Made by a program: the position numbers and the translations under genes
The notes under the pieces: model-generated
The model's input: only the letters and a program-made list of their open reading frames with translations
Told to the model about the DNA's origin: nothing
The model's database searches: none
Shown: positions 1-11,768 of the stretch, one piece after another
Layout: every line of letters starts with the position of its first letter
How positions within the stretch are numbered: position 1 is the first letter of the stretch
NCBI GenBank assembly: GCA_023055355.1
Contig: JALJCS010000004.1
Span: 18,812,244 to 18,876,243 of the forward strand
Reading direction: 5' to 3'
Length of the DNA: 64,000 bases
DNA from: Agelaius tricolor
Lineage: Eukaryota > Chordata > Aves > Passeriformes > Icteridae

Positions 1-129
1 AGCCAGAATCTGGGCTGAGATTTATTATAGGTAGTTTAAATTTTTATACCAAAGAAGCACTTAATATTTTCTTTTTCTTAAGCTTAAAGATGATCTAAGT
101 CCATGTATCATCAATGATGAAGATAATAG

Positions 130-563
130 TGTCTTAACATGACTACTTAAGATTTAGCTTTCATATTTTCTAGATTCTCTGCATTGGTATATAACTCTGA
201 ACTTCATATAAAGTGTTAGCAATTTCTCTTCACAGTTTAGTTAGACAAAACAATCCTTTTCCAGCCCATGAACCAAGGACACCATTGCAGCTTCAGGCCC
301 AAAAACCAAATAAGGGTGGATTGAAGAGAGCAAACCAGGAGGATGGGACTTCATAACCTGAAGCTGTAATTGGACAATTACCCCCAATATGTAAATGGAC
401 CAAAACTTATAAAAGTGTGAAAATGTGTGCTCCATCACCCATCTTGGGTGTAGCCACGGCCAGGCTCTTGTGCTGCCCAAGGTGTATGCATTGAAGGCCT
501 TACAAATAAATACCTACTTTATTCTTGTAACACTGTCTAGCCTCTGTTCTAGGTAGCATCTCA
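130..563 (+). mobile_element. Solo LTR of an endogenous retrovirus, family A copy 1
   Basis: This stretch aligns along most of its length with 20357-20834. Seen directly: a TATA box (TATAAAAG, 408-415) preceded by the shared words ATGGACCAAAACT, then a shared GGCTCTTGTGCTGCCCAAGG block, a poly(A) signal AATAAA at 505-510, and a shared end CCTCTGTTCTAGGT. TATA box followed about 100 bases later by AATAAA is the layout of a retroviral U3-R-U5 unit. No primer-binding site or internal coding DNA follows, so it is a solo LTR, probably left by recombination. The ends are approximate (TG at 130, CA at 563) and no target-site duplication is visible. The open frames inside it are chance. The family name is not recognised with certainty. 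Confidence 0.75.
408..415 (+). promoter_or_regulatory. TATA box of LTR family A copy 1
   Basis: TATAAAAG lies in the LTR at the same place as 20648-20655 in the sister copy. It would have directed viral transcription rightward. AATAAA at 505-510 is the matching polyadenylation signal. Confidence 0.6.
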
Positions 564-1331
564 GGACATCAAGATATTAATTCTAGTTATTTTTTTTATA
601 TTCTGGAGGGTCAGATCTTTTTCTTCTTGGCATTCAGTGTCACATTCCACTAAGGATAATGCAGGGTTCTGGATTAATTTTTATCAGATCATTTATGAAT
701 ATTAGATATATTAGTCTCAGGTTATTCAATGACATTAGTCTCCCATTTAAAATTCAGCCTTACAATACGAGCTATAAAGCACCATACATGAATTTACTAC
801 TGTATAAATTTATTTCATTCACAATTTGCATCATTAACTAGAGACAGTACAAAATTTGGGATTAAACACTTTAGAATTGTTCTCACTGATTCTAAACCTA
901 ATTCTCAACCCTTCATCACATTTTTGGCCTAATAACTAAAAGAGACGATGATTAAAAATGGAAAACAAAATTAAGGGGACAGGATAAAACTAGAAAAGGG
1001 AATGCTTTCTTAAAATTTCATGCATGTCAAAGGTATATTTTTATAAATATTTAAGTAATATTTTTCCATTTAGTATAGCATAGACTGATTGAAAATTTTT
1101 TGGTTTTATGACTTTATGTTCCTAATTTAATTTTGACTTTGACAAATAAAATAGTATTTTTTCTCATCTCTTTTGAATTATTTCAGCATAAACTTCCACC
1201 AAGAATAGATGGGGCATTATGATTTAAATTGGCCACATATGAAAAAATCCCCCAACATTTTTTAGGTTTTATATACTTTTAAAAGTTCTCTATACCTTAT
1301 TTCCAGACAGGTTTGGTTTCAGGTTAGGTTA
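564..1331. other. AT-rich DNA between two LTRs, nothing recognised
   Basis: No repeat, RNA gene or convincing exon is recognisable here. The longest open frame is about 60 codons and its composition is that of non-coding AT-rich DNA. Confidence 0.6.
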
Positions 1332-1692
1332 TGTGGCAGCAGCTCTCTGGCTACAGAGAGCAACACGTAACTTTCCCAGACCTTTCTGGGAAAGACTGTG
1401 AGAAGATCAGAGAAAAGAATGATAAACTATTCTTATCTTTACTTGCTGCACCTGTTGTTGGGAACATGTGGAATGTATTATGGAGATTTGTTTACCAAAG
1501 GGTGGATTCTTAATTAGCCAATGGTGATGGTGTTTGGATTGGAGGACCGATTAGGTTCAGGTGTATCGTAACTGTCTATAAAAGCAATAGGTTTCTTAAA
1601 AATAATATAATATAATAAAGAGATTGATTGGCTTCTGTGAATCATGAAGTCAATGCTAATTATTACCCAGCATGGGGCCCATTGACACAACA
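1332..1692 (+). mobile_element. 5' LTR of an ERVK/alpharetrovirus-like endogenous retrovirus
   Basis: The stretch starts with TG and ends with CA directly before a primer-binding-site-like sequence. Seen directly: a CCAAT motif in TTAGCCAATGG (about 1513), TATA box CTATAAAAGC (1577-1584), and AATAAA at 1614-1619, in the order U3, R, U5. The short distance from TATA to AATAAA and the run into TTGGTGACC resemble the LTRs of avian ERVK and alpharetrovirus-like elements; that is family knowledge, not proof. Unlike the other LTRs in the window, this one keeps DNA downstream that looks like viral leader, so it is a truncated provirus rather than a solo LTR. The 5' boundary is the less certain one. 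Confidence 0.65.
1577..1584 (+). promoter_or_regulatory. TATA box of the ERVK-like LTR
   Basis: TATAAAAG sits about 30 bases upstream of the AATAAA at 1614-1619, with a CCAAT motif about 60 bases further upstream. This is a normal retroviral U3 promoter arrangement. Confidence 0.55.
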
Positions 1693-1694
1693 AT

Positions 1695-1712
1695 TGGTGA
1701 CCATGCTGTGTG
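1695..1712 (+). other. Decayed primer-binding site, tRNA-Trp type
   Basis: TGGTGACC at 1695-1702 follows the LTR end after two spacer bases. The first eight bases match the tRNA-Trp primer-binding site of avian alpharetroviruses (TGGTGACCCCGACGTGAT). The remaining ten (ATGCTGTGTG) have diverged, so the assignment rests on eight matched bases plus the position. Confidence 0.5.
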
Positions 1713-2590
1713 TTACATCAATCAACCCTTCATGGAGTTGCAGGACAGGCAGACGCCTTGGGACCCCACCGGGACTCTGTTGGGACCTTGCTAGGACCCC
1801 ATAGCACCCCACACAGCCCACTCGTAACTGGACACCTTCTGTTCCTGCGGAGAGTAATGTGCCCTTTCCCTGCGTCTTCCTGGAGAAGATCTGTCCCTCG
1901 GGACAGTGTTTTTGCCCTGATAGCGTAGGAGCTGGGGTGGGGAACACACCCCAGATTTCCCAATAATAGCACTGCCTGCAACCCGAGGTGAGCTTGTGGT
2001 TGAGAAAAGGTGCCTACAAAAATGGGCATATGAATAACATGTAACCCTTCCAGTGTGGGGACATATGGTACATCAAAAGGGACTTCTTGTGTCAGAAGAT
2101 GCTCTTCTCAGGCTTTTAAGTTGGGCCAAAATTCATGGTTTCCCCATGGATCCCTGGGCCTGGGCCTCACTGAGGTTTTAGCTATGTGAGGAATTTACAA
2201 AGGGAGGTGCGAGTGTGCCTCAATTACTACCAAGGTGGGGGATCCTTTACAATGCAATAAGGGGCTGGACCCCAAGGGAAAGCAAATCCACTTCCATAGG
2301 CATGTCCCAATCCAACTTGAAGGAGTGTCTCCCCCTACATGGGTGGCACATAGCAGCTGGCGAGCCTTTGCCGTGGTGTTCCCTGTTCCACAAGCCAGCT
2401 GGCCTTGCGTGTCAACCCCACTCCTCTCTCCGCTGTGGCCAGCCAGGAATGATCCAACTATGGACAGCCACTGCTGGCTCCTTCACCCCCCACACCGTGG
2501 AGTGGAACAGCATCACCCACAGGGCAGCCAGAGAGCTGCTGCCACAAGTTTATGCAAAATTCACATTTTTTAAGCTGCTTTGGGGTTTTT
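1713..2590 (+). mobile_element. Leader and truncated internal DNA of the ERVK-like provirus
   Basis: This stretch is clearly richer in G and C than its surroundings and directly continues the primer-binding site. Near 1985 a CCCGAGGTGAGC sequence would serve as a retroviral splice donor. Frames of 125 and 112 codons overlap at 2215-2592 in different registers. Neither is recognisable as gag, pol or env, and their overlap in two frames argues that composition rather than coding keeps them open. Base composition falls back to AT-rich after about 2590, which I take as the truncation point. No 3' LTR follows. Inference: a provirus cut off early in its internal region. Confidence 0.4.
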
Positions 2591-4774
2591 AAGCAAAGGT
2601 GCCATTTATGTCATAAAATCAGTAAAGTACTAATGCTCTAAGGCATCAGAATTCAAATCTAAATGTATCAGTAAACTGGTATTGCCAAAAACCCGAAGCA
2701 CAAGTTGGAGAGAATTTACGCAAACTGCAGATGGGAAAGAGCTTGATAGGGACAGGCATGGCTACATACAGGCCCTTCTGTAGTATCAAATTTCATTCAA
2801 ATTTGAACAAATTTCTTGCAAGTGGAACATGCTACTGTCCCAGCAGTGGGAGACCAAAGCACCAGGGAGCGGAGGACAAGCTGTTACTTTTCTGTGCACC
2901 ATCTTTTTGGAAAAACTTAATTGTAAAAGTATTCAGTGTATAAATTCTCATGAGCAGCAATATAAATCAAAGTGAGGGAAAAAATATTGGTATGACTCCA
3001 CCATCTGCACCACTAGAAATCCTTTTTCTCTGAAATTTTATCAGGTCTAATGGCCTTACAGCCTGGATTAGATTGACCCATCCTAATGAATACCAAAGGG
3101 AGATATTTCCTAGGTAAAAAGTCAGTACAGAGTTGCTCCTGGCTTTTGCAAAATGTCAGGCTTTGTGAGGAACTGGAATAAATCCCATGACCTTAAAATG
3201 TTTATGGGTAGAAGCACCATTTCTATGCAAAGGTCACTAAGCAGCCAGTGTTCACAGCTAGTTTAGCAGCTTAGTGGTTCTCTCCAGATGACAACATGAT
3301 TTAACGTCTCACTGATGTGTTGGCCACCCAGCAGGTATTTCAAAGTAGACATCTGTCAACATGCTTGAAGAATCAGCTGTTTCCTTTCCAATGAGCAGGC
3401 AGATAATGAGGACGAGTTTGAAATAATCAGAAAACAAATACTTAGTTGAAATGAAGCTTTCGGTGTTTCCATGTGCAGATTGTTTTGTTAGTTCAAACTG
3501 CCGTTCTTGGAGATTTCTGTAAACAGTAGGGATATGTTTCAGATTACAAGTGAAAAGAGAAAGTCTAAAGTGTTTGATTTTTTAGTGTATATTGGAAACT
3601 TAAATATGCTAGAGAGTAGTAAAATGATATTTCAGAGCATTTACCTATTGTTAAAATTCAGGACCAAATTAATTCATGACTAATTAACATCTTAAATAAA
3701 TCTTTGTTTTGTAAGCAGAGTAGTTAGGGCAAAATATGCTTTACTAATAGTCTATATTTTAAATGCCATATGTGTTTACTGAGTTTCATTATCCCAAAAA
3801 TTTATGAGGAAAAAGTAAATTCAAATTATTTTTGCATTATTTAATTATTTTATTATGAAAAATAATCTAATTTTAAATATATGCAACTGCTATACTAAAA
3901 CTGATTTTTAATGAAACACACTGAAATAATTTTCAATCCTTTACTTCAGCTAAAGATTAAAAAGAAAAAAAAAGTCCATTATTATCACAAGTGTAATGGT
4001 GATTATACAAGTATACTGAAAATTCAAGGTATTTGGGAAATAGTGGTGTTTCTCAGGCTACCTAACAACAAACAGTGCAACCCAGTCATTCACAGCAAGT
4101 ATTAAAAAGATTAAGTTGGTTTATAGCAATGGGCTTTTTTTCCATTTTGTTTGTTTTATTCTTAACTGTTTATTCACAGGTTATATCAGCTGGACTTTTG
4201 TGGTAGTTTTATTGCTTCCATTATGTTCTTAAATACTACATGTACATATTCTTCCAAATAACTTGAGACTACCCAAAAAGTTCAGCAGCCTTAGCAGTCT
4301 GCACTTATATGCTCAAATCCTTTTAATAAGATACTGAAATGTATGTAGGCTGGATTTGCATCAATTAAAAATTTAAGATTATCAACAACCGATATGAGAA
4401 ACTGAGGCATATTTATTTTTAAAGTAATGGAAAAAATTTTCTGTAGGCTACCACATCATATTTAATTGTGGCAAGCAGGCCTTGTAACAAGAAAGACTAG
4501 AGCTGGACAGCATTGAAAATAGGGCCATAGTAATAAAATACTGATTGAAATGGAAGGAAAATAAAATATTGTATTTAAAAAACAGTTGTTCACTGAATAA
4601 ATATTTGGCATAAGGAGCTTTTTATTTCTCTTTTCTACAAAACAAAGAGCCTACTATTTGACTGCAAGTCCATGTTTTAGCAATAGCTCTAATCCCCATT
4701 GTATACGTTTGCACGCTTTGAGCATATGCTAGAGTACTACTTGCTGTGGTTTATCCAGGCCTCTCTCAAAAAGT
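2591..4774. other. AT-rich DNA, nothing recognised
   Basis: No repeat family or exon is identified. The frames present (up to about 70 codons) look like chance. The part at about 3270-3480 has a more mixed composition than its flanks and could be conserved non-coding DNA, but this cannot be judged without an alignment. Confidence 0.5.
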
Positions 4775-4866
4775 CCACTGTCAGAGACTGGACACTGTTG
4801 TGGACTTTAGCCAATGGATAGTAGGATTTTATCTAGTTCAGTCCTTCTCATGTTCTTGTATCAGGA
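4775..4866 (+). mobile_element. Possible ancient CR1/L3-type LINE 3' tail
   Basis: CTGTCAGAGACTGGACACTG near the left end and TCTAGTTCAG...TTCTCATGTTCTTGTA at the right resemble the 3' end of old amniote LINEs, whose tails read roughly GTCAGAGACAGGATACTGGG ... TCTGACCCAGTATGG ... TTCTTATGTTCTT. The middle has drifted. The match is from memory of that consensus and is fragmentary. Confidence 0.4.
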
Positions 4867-6299
4867 GAAAAAATATTGACATCTGATGAAAGGTAAGAGA
4901 TCTATTGTAGATAGATCACAGAACCTCAGAAGAGGAAGTCTCAGTAAGATATGAATCTAAAAGCTGAAAAATGCTAGGTGATGATAGGATTAGGAAAAGC
5001 AAATATTAGCCATTCTAACAGACTTCTGTGAAAAATTAATTTAATGGGTTTGATAATATTTCCATTCATTCTAAACTGTGGAACATGGAAAAAGAATTCA
5101 AGAATAAGTATTTCAAAATGCAGGGTATAAGGGTTTTTTTGTGAATTTTAAGTGTCTATATTCTGTTGTTTGACTTGGGCCTATTGACAAAAAATATGGT
5201 AAATACTGTTTTCTATTTTGCACCTACTGATTCTAATGGTCACATCAAATTCAGAATAGCTAAGGATATTGGCATATTGGCATGTCACTGGCCAAATGAA
5301 GTAACATATGAGGTTTTTTTGTATTTTGAATCAAATGCTATTACTTTCTTTACAGTCAAAATTTTTCTATGTAGCATGCTTCAAAGATCAGCTAAAAAAC
5401 CTATCAGAGCTGATTTCTAGTTAGAATAGAATGAAAATGAAGGTATAATATTCAATTCCAGGGTAAGTATTTTCCTGTTCAAGGTGAGCTATATAAAACC
5501 ACACCTCTTTAAAATTAGTCTACCATATTAAACATTCATATTAAAATTAAAATTCATATTAATATATTAATAATTTCTTTGGGTTCCATATTCAGATGTC
5601 ATGTCTAATTAGCATATTTATTTTGGATGCTATGTTGGGTTGGAAAAGAACATTGCTGTGTGAAATTCACAGTAACTGCCTTCTTAGACTGGAATTGATT
5701 TGGTACTTCCAGGTGCAACTTTCTCTAGCTGTAGTTTGTACATAGCTACAGCACAGTGTAAAAAACAAAACCATACAATTAGAATTAGACATATATTTGT
5801 CTTAGTACAGAGTACTGATAGCACTGCATTTGTGATCCATTGCAATACATTTGAAAGCCAGAATAAACTGTTTTCCTCCCTTCTAATTTGCTGTCATATA
5901 AATTGTTTCAAATCAAATCCCTAGTGAAACACTTTGCTGGGTAACTTTTGAGATTTCTTAGTTTTGAGACTGATTTACACTGAGATGAATTCTAAGCAGA
6001 AAAATCCTTCAAGAGCTAATGAACGTTATTTCTACAGGGGTAACACAGGAACAGACAATTCATTTGGGTTTAATAAGCAAAGCAATGTTTTTCCTCATGA
6101 CAATGTTTTTCCTTTTTGACATATGAACATGTTATAGCTAGGTATTAAATTATTGCAAAGCAGCAAGACCTTGGTAATTGCATGTGTAAAATTTTACCCA
6201 GCAGTACCCTGCAGTAAAATATACCAATTTCTTTCTCCTGCTTTGGAGTAATATGGGTTAGTTATTGCAGTTCAGCTGGTATGAAATAATGTGTTAATC
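4867..6299. other. AT-rich DNA, nothing recognised
   Basis: No repeat or gene is identified. Frames of 84 codons (5166-5420) and 74 codons (5700-5924) show no recognisable protein motif and no convincing splice context. Confidence 0.5.
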
Positions 6300-7614
6300 T
6301 TAGAATCATAGAACTATTAAAATTGGAACAGACCACCAAGATCATTGAGTTTACCTTTTACCAAATTCCATGTCAGCTGAGCCACAGCAGTAAGTGACAC
6401 ATCCGGCTGTTTCCTGAGCACTTCCAGCACTTCCCTGGGCAGCCTGTTCCAGTCCATGACCAATTCTAATCTCCCCTAGCTTGGGCCAACTTCCTCTTGT
6501 CCTGTCTCTTGTCATGTGGGAGAAGAGCCCTCACCTGGCTGCACCCCTCTTTTAGGTTGTTTTAGAGAGTGAGAAGGTCTCCAGCTGACTCAACTCCCTC
6601 AGTTCCTCATACAAGGAGGACTTACTCTTAAAACCTTTTTACCAGTTTTGTTGCCCTTCTCGTATCCCATAAATAATGGAGAAATTTTAGATAATTTATA
6701 TAACCTCTTTTTATTATCTTTCATAATGATGGCCAGATTGAATTCTAGCTGAGCTTATTCCTTTCTAATTTTCCATCTACATGATCTATTGACATACTTG
6801 TATTCTTCCTGAGTTGCCTGCCCCTTTTTTTCAAAGGTCATGTATTTTTCTTCCCTGAGTTACAGTGAAAGGTCCCTATTCAGCCAGGACACTCTATTCA
6901 TGACAGCTCATCTGTTGGCACAAACAGATGGCCTACTCCCACACCTATAACATTTCCTTCTTTGGGTATTTTTGTTATTCAACAACCCAAGAACTTTGTT
7001 TTCTCCTGTGCACCACTAGAGTGAATCAAAAGAATGTAAGCCCCTTGAAATCTCACTGAGTGGGCTTGGGGCATAACAACTCTCTGACCCAATGTCTGGA
7101 TCAGGCCACAGTCTGTCCTCTGGAAGTCAAAAGTGGAGGTTTTCTTGACCACCTTCCTTACCTCACCAAGAACAAGAGACTATAATTTCATAGTTGCTGG
7201 GGCCTCTGACCTCCACACGTCCCACAGCCCTTCTCTGTTTGTGAGCAGCAGGTCTGGCAGGGCATGTCCTGCTAGGCTCCCTCATAAGCTGTGTCTGGAA
7301 TTTACCTTTCACACACTGCAGGAACCTTCTAGATTGTCTCCTCTCCACTGATGAGTTTCCAGCAGACATTTGGCAATTAAAGTCTCCCACAAGAACAAGA
7401 GCCAGTGACCATGAAACATCCACTGATAGAATATTTCACTTCATCCTGGCTGAGTGGTCTGTGACAGACTCCCAGCAGGATCTCTGCCTTGTTGTCCATC
7501 CCTCTGACTGTCACCCACAGGCACTCAGCCTTATCCCCACAGTCCCTGAGCTCTGTACAGCCAAAACCCTCCTCAGTGCCCACAGCCATCCCACAGCCCC
7601 TCCTTCCTCAAGTC
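6300..7614 (-). mobile_element. CR1 LINE, endonuclease region joined to 3' end, reverse transcriptase missing
   Basis: Read on the minus strand from 7614. The first part encodes decayed CR1 endonuclease: LLGVCHRPLSQDE (within 7377-7589), then LVLVGDFN with the catalytic Asp-Asn pair, RRQSRRFLQCV, and SNYEI in place of the usual SDHEM-type motif (within 7163-7423). A frameshift separates the two parts. The linker continues past 7163 as KKTSTFDFQRTDCG, then VPTDELS and DNKKRLYKLSK down to about 6670. The next DNA, from about 6665, is already CR1 3' end (GAAGGGCAACAAAACTGG), running to the CR1 tail at 6300. The roughly 2 kb that normally encode the reverse transcriptase are absent. The 5' end is truncated inside the endonuclease. 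Several stop codons and frameshifts make it dead. Confidence 0.88.
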
Positions 7615-9814
7615 ACCCATTTAGATTTTTAAATCAAAATAATTTCCAAAACTTTATAGAATGTTATTTTTTTCAGGCCACAAAATGCACCCAAATCATT
7701 CAAGGATTAGTAGACACAAATAATTCTCTATCTGGTAAAGAATATCTATAACGATCACCAATGTTATTGGTGGTGATACCTTGATGTATTTAATCATTCA
7801 GTGCTAGATCAAGCGTCATTTCTGTGTCTGTCTACATCAATATGTCACTTCCAACAGCCTGAAAAATGCAGCAAAGGGGGAAAGGAACATCAGGACACAG
7901 ATGTTTTCTCATACTGGGGCAATATTCACAAGCATTATCAACAAAGGGAAATATTGAGGTTGCAAATTGCAACAAGATCCACATTGAGAATTACATAGAA
8001 AATTAACTTGTACCATGCTTTGGGGTGAAATCAAAATCTACTTCTGCACTGCATTCCACAATTTCCAATATATTCCAATATTGCCTAATAAAAACAGTAC
8101 GCCAGTTTTTTGCTTTAAGAGAATGTTCCTTCTAATTATTTCTCCCCTATATGAATCAACCAAAACATATAAAGACACAGCAAAAAGCAATAGAAAATCA
8201 AAGTTACTAAAACTGTTTCTGTGTTTTGTCTATAATTACAAAATATTACAGAATTTGAAAGTTTATAAAAAAAGAAATCACTTCTTTCCCCTTAAGATGC
8301 TTTAAATATCTGTAAAATATCATACAATTTGTTCGCAGTATCAATACATTTTTTGAGTAAAGCATTTAAAGACAGGATTTTTATCTGATATACTCTTTAC
8401 AGGTTATTGCAGTATGTTTCATGGCACAAAAATTCTCCACTCGCAGAAAAAATAAACAGCTGAGGTAAGACTACAGTATAATTAGGCTGGTAAAGCAGCT
8501 CACTACTAACAAACAATTAATGGACACAGATGGTACAGAAAATTTGAAACAGCTGAGAAAATATGGCATATTTCTAAAAACCCATATTCTCTGTTCTGAT
8601 ACCTTTCTGCCTTGTTTCTTTTTTCTACTCTGAAATTCTAAATATTACTGAGAATGTGTTGTAAGAGTACCTGCCAGTAATACCATGGAAAAGGTCTGGA
8701 TTGGAATGAAGTGCCATGGCTATCTTTATGAAGAATGGGTCAAATGTTCTCTAGTATAGGAAGCTCTATCTTGCAGCATGAGTTTGTGATGTGTATTTTG
8801 CAGTATAGCGCACAGACAAATCGAGAGACTTCAATACATTGTCTTCCATGAAGAATGCTTGATTTGCATGAAGCTCAAGTATTAGCTTAAGTTCCAAGTA
8901 GTCACGTTAGGCAATATAATAATAGTAATAATAAAATTCTTTAATATAAATATTATTAATAAATAAATTGTTATGTGTAATTATTGGTAATAAGTATAGC
9001 CTTCATTGTAACCATAGTTTATGTAATTTTCATTTTTTACAGCATTTTTCATCAACCTGTCTGCGTTTATTCTCTACTGAATATGAGTTTATGCTTTCAC
9101 ATTTCCAAACGCTTTGAAATGTCTTTATAGTAATGTGTCTTGGAGACCAATTCATTGCAAGCTGAAATTGTGTCAAATGAAGTTGTATTACAAAACTAAA
9201 TTAAGAGGCATGATAGGACTTGCCAAATTAGAAAAACACAATTTCTTCTTGTGTACTTTGCAAGCTGTGAAAGCTATGGATCTGTACCGACTGAGATCAT
9301 CCATGTGTTGAATGGAATTCCAATAGCAATCTTTGAGATCACCAGTGCCAGGAGTGTATCTGAAAGTTTGAATGTAGGACACATTATAACTCATTTTTAA
9401 GAGTCAGTTATGCTGCCCATCACAGCATAAGTTTTCCTACCTATTAGGATTTTCAGTTGAAAACATTTCTCACCGAACCATAGAAGCAGGAAGAATTAAA
9501 AATAACTGTATTGTGAGTAACTATATTGATTAAAAGTACTCATGACTTAAAATAAATTAAAATTTTAAATAATTAAAATTAAAAATTAAATAATTTTTAA
9601 AATTAAAAAACCCCTAACTGTGATCATAAAATAAGCAAGGCCAAATGCTAAATTCAATGCCATTGAGGGCCTTGACCAGCTACCTGTGAGATGAAAGGAA
9701 AAAATGAGTGTGCTTAATTAAGAAATGCTAAAAACAATTAAAAACCAAACCTGTATGAACCAAATGCAAAATCTCTAAAACATGAAAGAAGGAAATTTAA
9801 GAAAAACTAAGTCC
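7615..9814. other. AT-rich DNA, nothing recognised
   Basis: No repeat or exon is identified. Frames of 65 to 96 codons are rich in Lys, Asn, Phe and Tyr, as expected from AT-rich non-coding DNA. There are short runs of AAT and TAA triplets at 8920-8975. Confidence 0.5.
9541..9612. repeat. A/T-only low-complexity tract
   Basis: The tract is built of overlapping AATTAAAA and TTTTAAAT words with almost no G or C. It marks no known element. Confidence 0.7.
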
Positions 9815-10175
9815 CTGCTATACAAAAAAGATGTGGACAGGCTGGAGAGGCTCCAGAGGTGGGTCACAAAAATGATCAAAAATGTGGAAAAGCTGCCATG
9901 AGAAGAAAGGCTGAGAGAACAGGATTTTATCAGCCTTGAGAGAAGAAGGTGTAGGAGAAACCTTATCACCCTATTTCAGCATTTAAAAGGTGGCTACAAA
10001 TAAGATGGAGAATCCTTTCTAAAAAGGATCACCTGGAAAAGATGATAATAATAATAATAAATAAGATATTCAGCTGGACGAGATTCTGTATTATCTTCTC
10101 TAGACCTTGCTTTTCAAAGAGAAATTGGACTAGATGATGAAGCCGCTTCTGACCTGGTATTCTATGATTGTATGA
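9815..10175 (+). mobile_element. CR1 LINE 3' fragment
   Basis: Matches the 3' part of CR1 on the plus strand: GGACAGGCTGGAGAGGCTCC and GGGTCACAAAAATGATCA near the start, GAAAGGCTGAGAGAACAGG, AGCCTTGAGAGAAGAAGG, and the end TTGGACTAGATGATGAAGCC followed by the tail ATTCTATGATTGTATGA at 10159-10175. The copy lacks part of the region before the tail, and an (AAT) run at about 10043-10060 replaces it. It is 5' truncated, the usual fate of CR1 insertions, and has no coding capacity. Confidence 0.85.
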
Positions 10176-10793
10176 AATAGTAGTGAGAGAGTGGTGTAGA
10201 TCTCTTCCTGTGAAATAACTTTTAAAATTTTACCCTGTCACTTTAAGAGAATATATTTATCAAATAGAATTTTATAAATAGAATTTTATGAAGGTCATTT
10301 TAGCTGGGATTCTATTTTGCAATGTATAAAATGAAGCAGGTACTCCAGGTCAGCTTCAGTAGAAAAGCAATTTGATTCTCTGCAGCTTAGTTCTACACAA
10401 AGCCCAAGCTTTGTTAAATGAATATATCATCACAAGGTATGAATTTTCTGAGCTGTCATGAGCAAAGATTCAGATTCTAGTAGAGATATGGGAAAGAACA
10501 TTTTTTTAAATTCTCTCTCTAAGTGGTGGCGGATCAGTACTCTAAAGAAGAGTTGTTCCCAGAAAAACCCCACAAAAAATTAGATTGTAGGAAGTAAGGT
10601 TGACTGATGCTTGAGGCATTTCAGTAATCTCTGTTAAACAAAAAAGCGTAAACAATCCTTATTGTTATTCAGCATGTACAGATAAAGAATAAGCAATAAT
10701 ATGTCAGATTTATGCCTATGTGAAGCATACCTCAATGTATTTACTTCAACCTAAACTGTCAAGCAGTTTTTGTGGTTAATTTATCTGTAGCCC
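10176..10793. other. Unique DNA between a CR1 and an LTR
   Basis: Nothing is recognised. There is no open frame of note. Confidence 0.5.
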
Positions 10794-11768
10794 TGTGGTG
10801 GGCTGCTCTTGGCTGGACACCAGGTGTTCACCAAGTCTCTCTATCACTGCTCTTTATCAGCTGGATGGAGGGGAGAAAAAATGTAACAAACTAAAGACTC
10901 GTGGTAAAAGATACCAACAGATCATGAGATTCACTCATCAATTAATGTCACAGGCGAAACACTCAACTTGAGTAAATTAGTTTATTTGTTTACAAATCAA
11001 ATCAGATAAGACTAATAAGAAATACACCTTCCCTCCAACCCTCTCTTCCTCCTGGGATCAGCTTCACTCCCAATCTCTACTTTCTCCTCCTGAGTGATGC
11101 AGGAGGGCACAGGATGGGGGAGTTCACAACTCTTTGTCTTTGACACTCTTCCCCATATCCCTCCTACAATCAGTGAACTGAAATATGGGTCTTTCCCAAA
11201 GAAGCTCCAATTCTTCTCAAACAGCTCAGCACAGATTCCTTCCATGGAATGCAGTCCTTCAGGAAGAGACTTCTCCCACAGAGTGGTTTCTGTCAAGAAA
11301 ATATGAAGTGTGAGCTTCTCCCTTCATGGTTGCACAGGTCCTGACAGGAGCCTCTTTCAGGACTGGCTCTCCACAGAGTCACAGCTTCCTTTGGGTGTAT
11401 CCATGGGCTTACATGGAGGGACAGTTGCCTCACCATGGCTTTCATCATGGTCTGCAGGGGAATCTCTGCTCTGGCTTCTGGAGCAACTCTACCCCCTTCT
11501 TCTTCACTGACCTTGGTTCTATAGGGCTATTTCTCTCACAAGTTCTCATTCCTCTTTGCCATTTTCTTTTGGGCAGCAGTTTCTCTCCATCCTAAACACT
11601 TTATCCCAGACGTGCTGCCACCATTTTCGATGTCTTGGTCTTGGCCAGTGCTAGGTCAGTGTTGGCACTGGCTGGCATTGGCTCTGTCACACAAGGGGGG
11701 GCCCTTCTTACAGATTACACCCTTGTAGCCCCCTCATTACCAGAAGCTTGCTGGGCAATCCCAATACA
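10794..11768 (-). mobile_element. Long solo LTR, avian ERVL-like family B, minus strand
   Basis: Read on the minus strand it begins TGTATTGGGATTGCCC (11768 leftward) and ends GCAGCCCACCACA at 10794. That gives the TG...CA ends of an LTR about 975 bp long. Blocks shared with 39284-40021 on the other strand include the TGTATT start, a CTGTGAGAAGCT-like word, the GCAGTCCTTCAGGAAGAGAC-type block (11249-11268 on the plus strand), and the TTGGTG(A/G)(A/G)CACCTGG(T/C) end region. The repeated sequence of CTGGAGCA/CATGGA words is typical of a long LTR family known from songbird genomes. Several open frames up to 94 codons on both strands are by-products of this composition. No 5-bp target duplication is visible. 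Confidence 0.78.

Noticed and set aside
2215..2592. 125- and 112-codon frames read as a retroviral gene
   Set aside because: The two frames overlap in different registers and neither shows a recognisable Gag, Pol or Env motif.
10794..11768. Several 60-94 codon frames on both strands
   Set aside because: They are composition effects of the minus-strand LTR.
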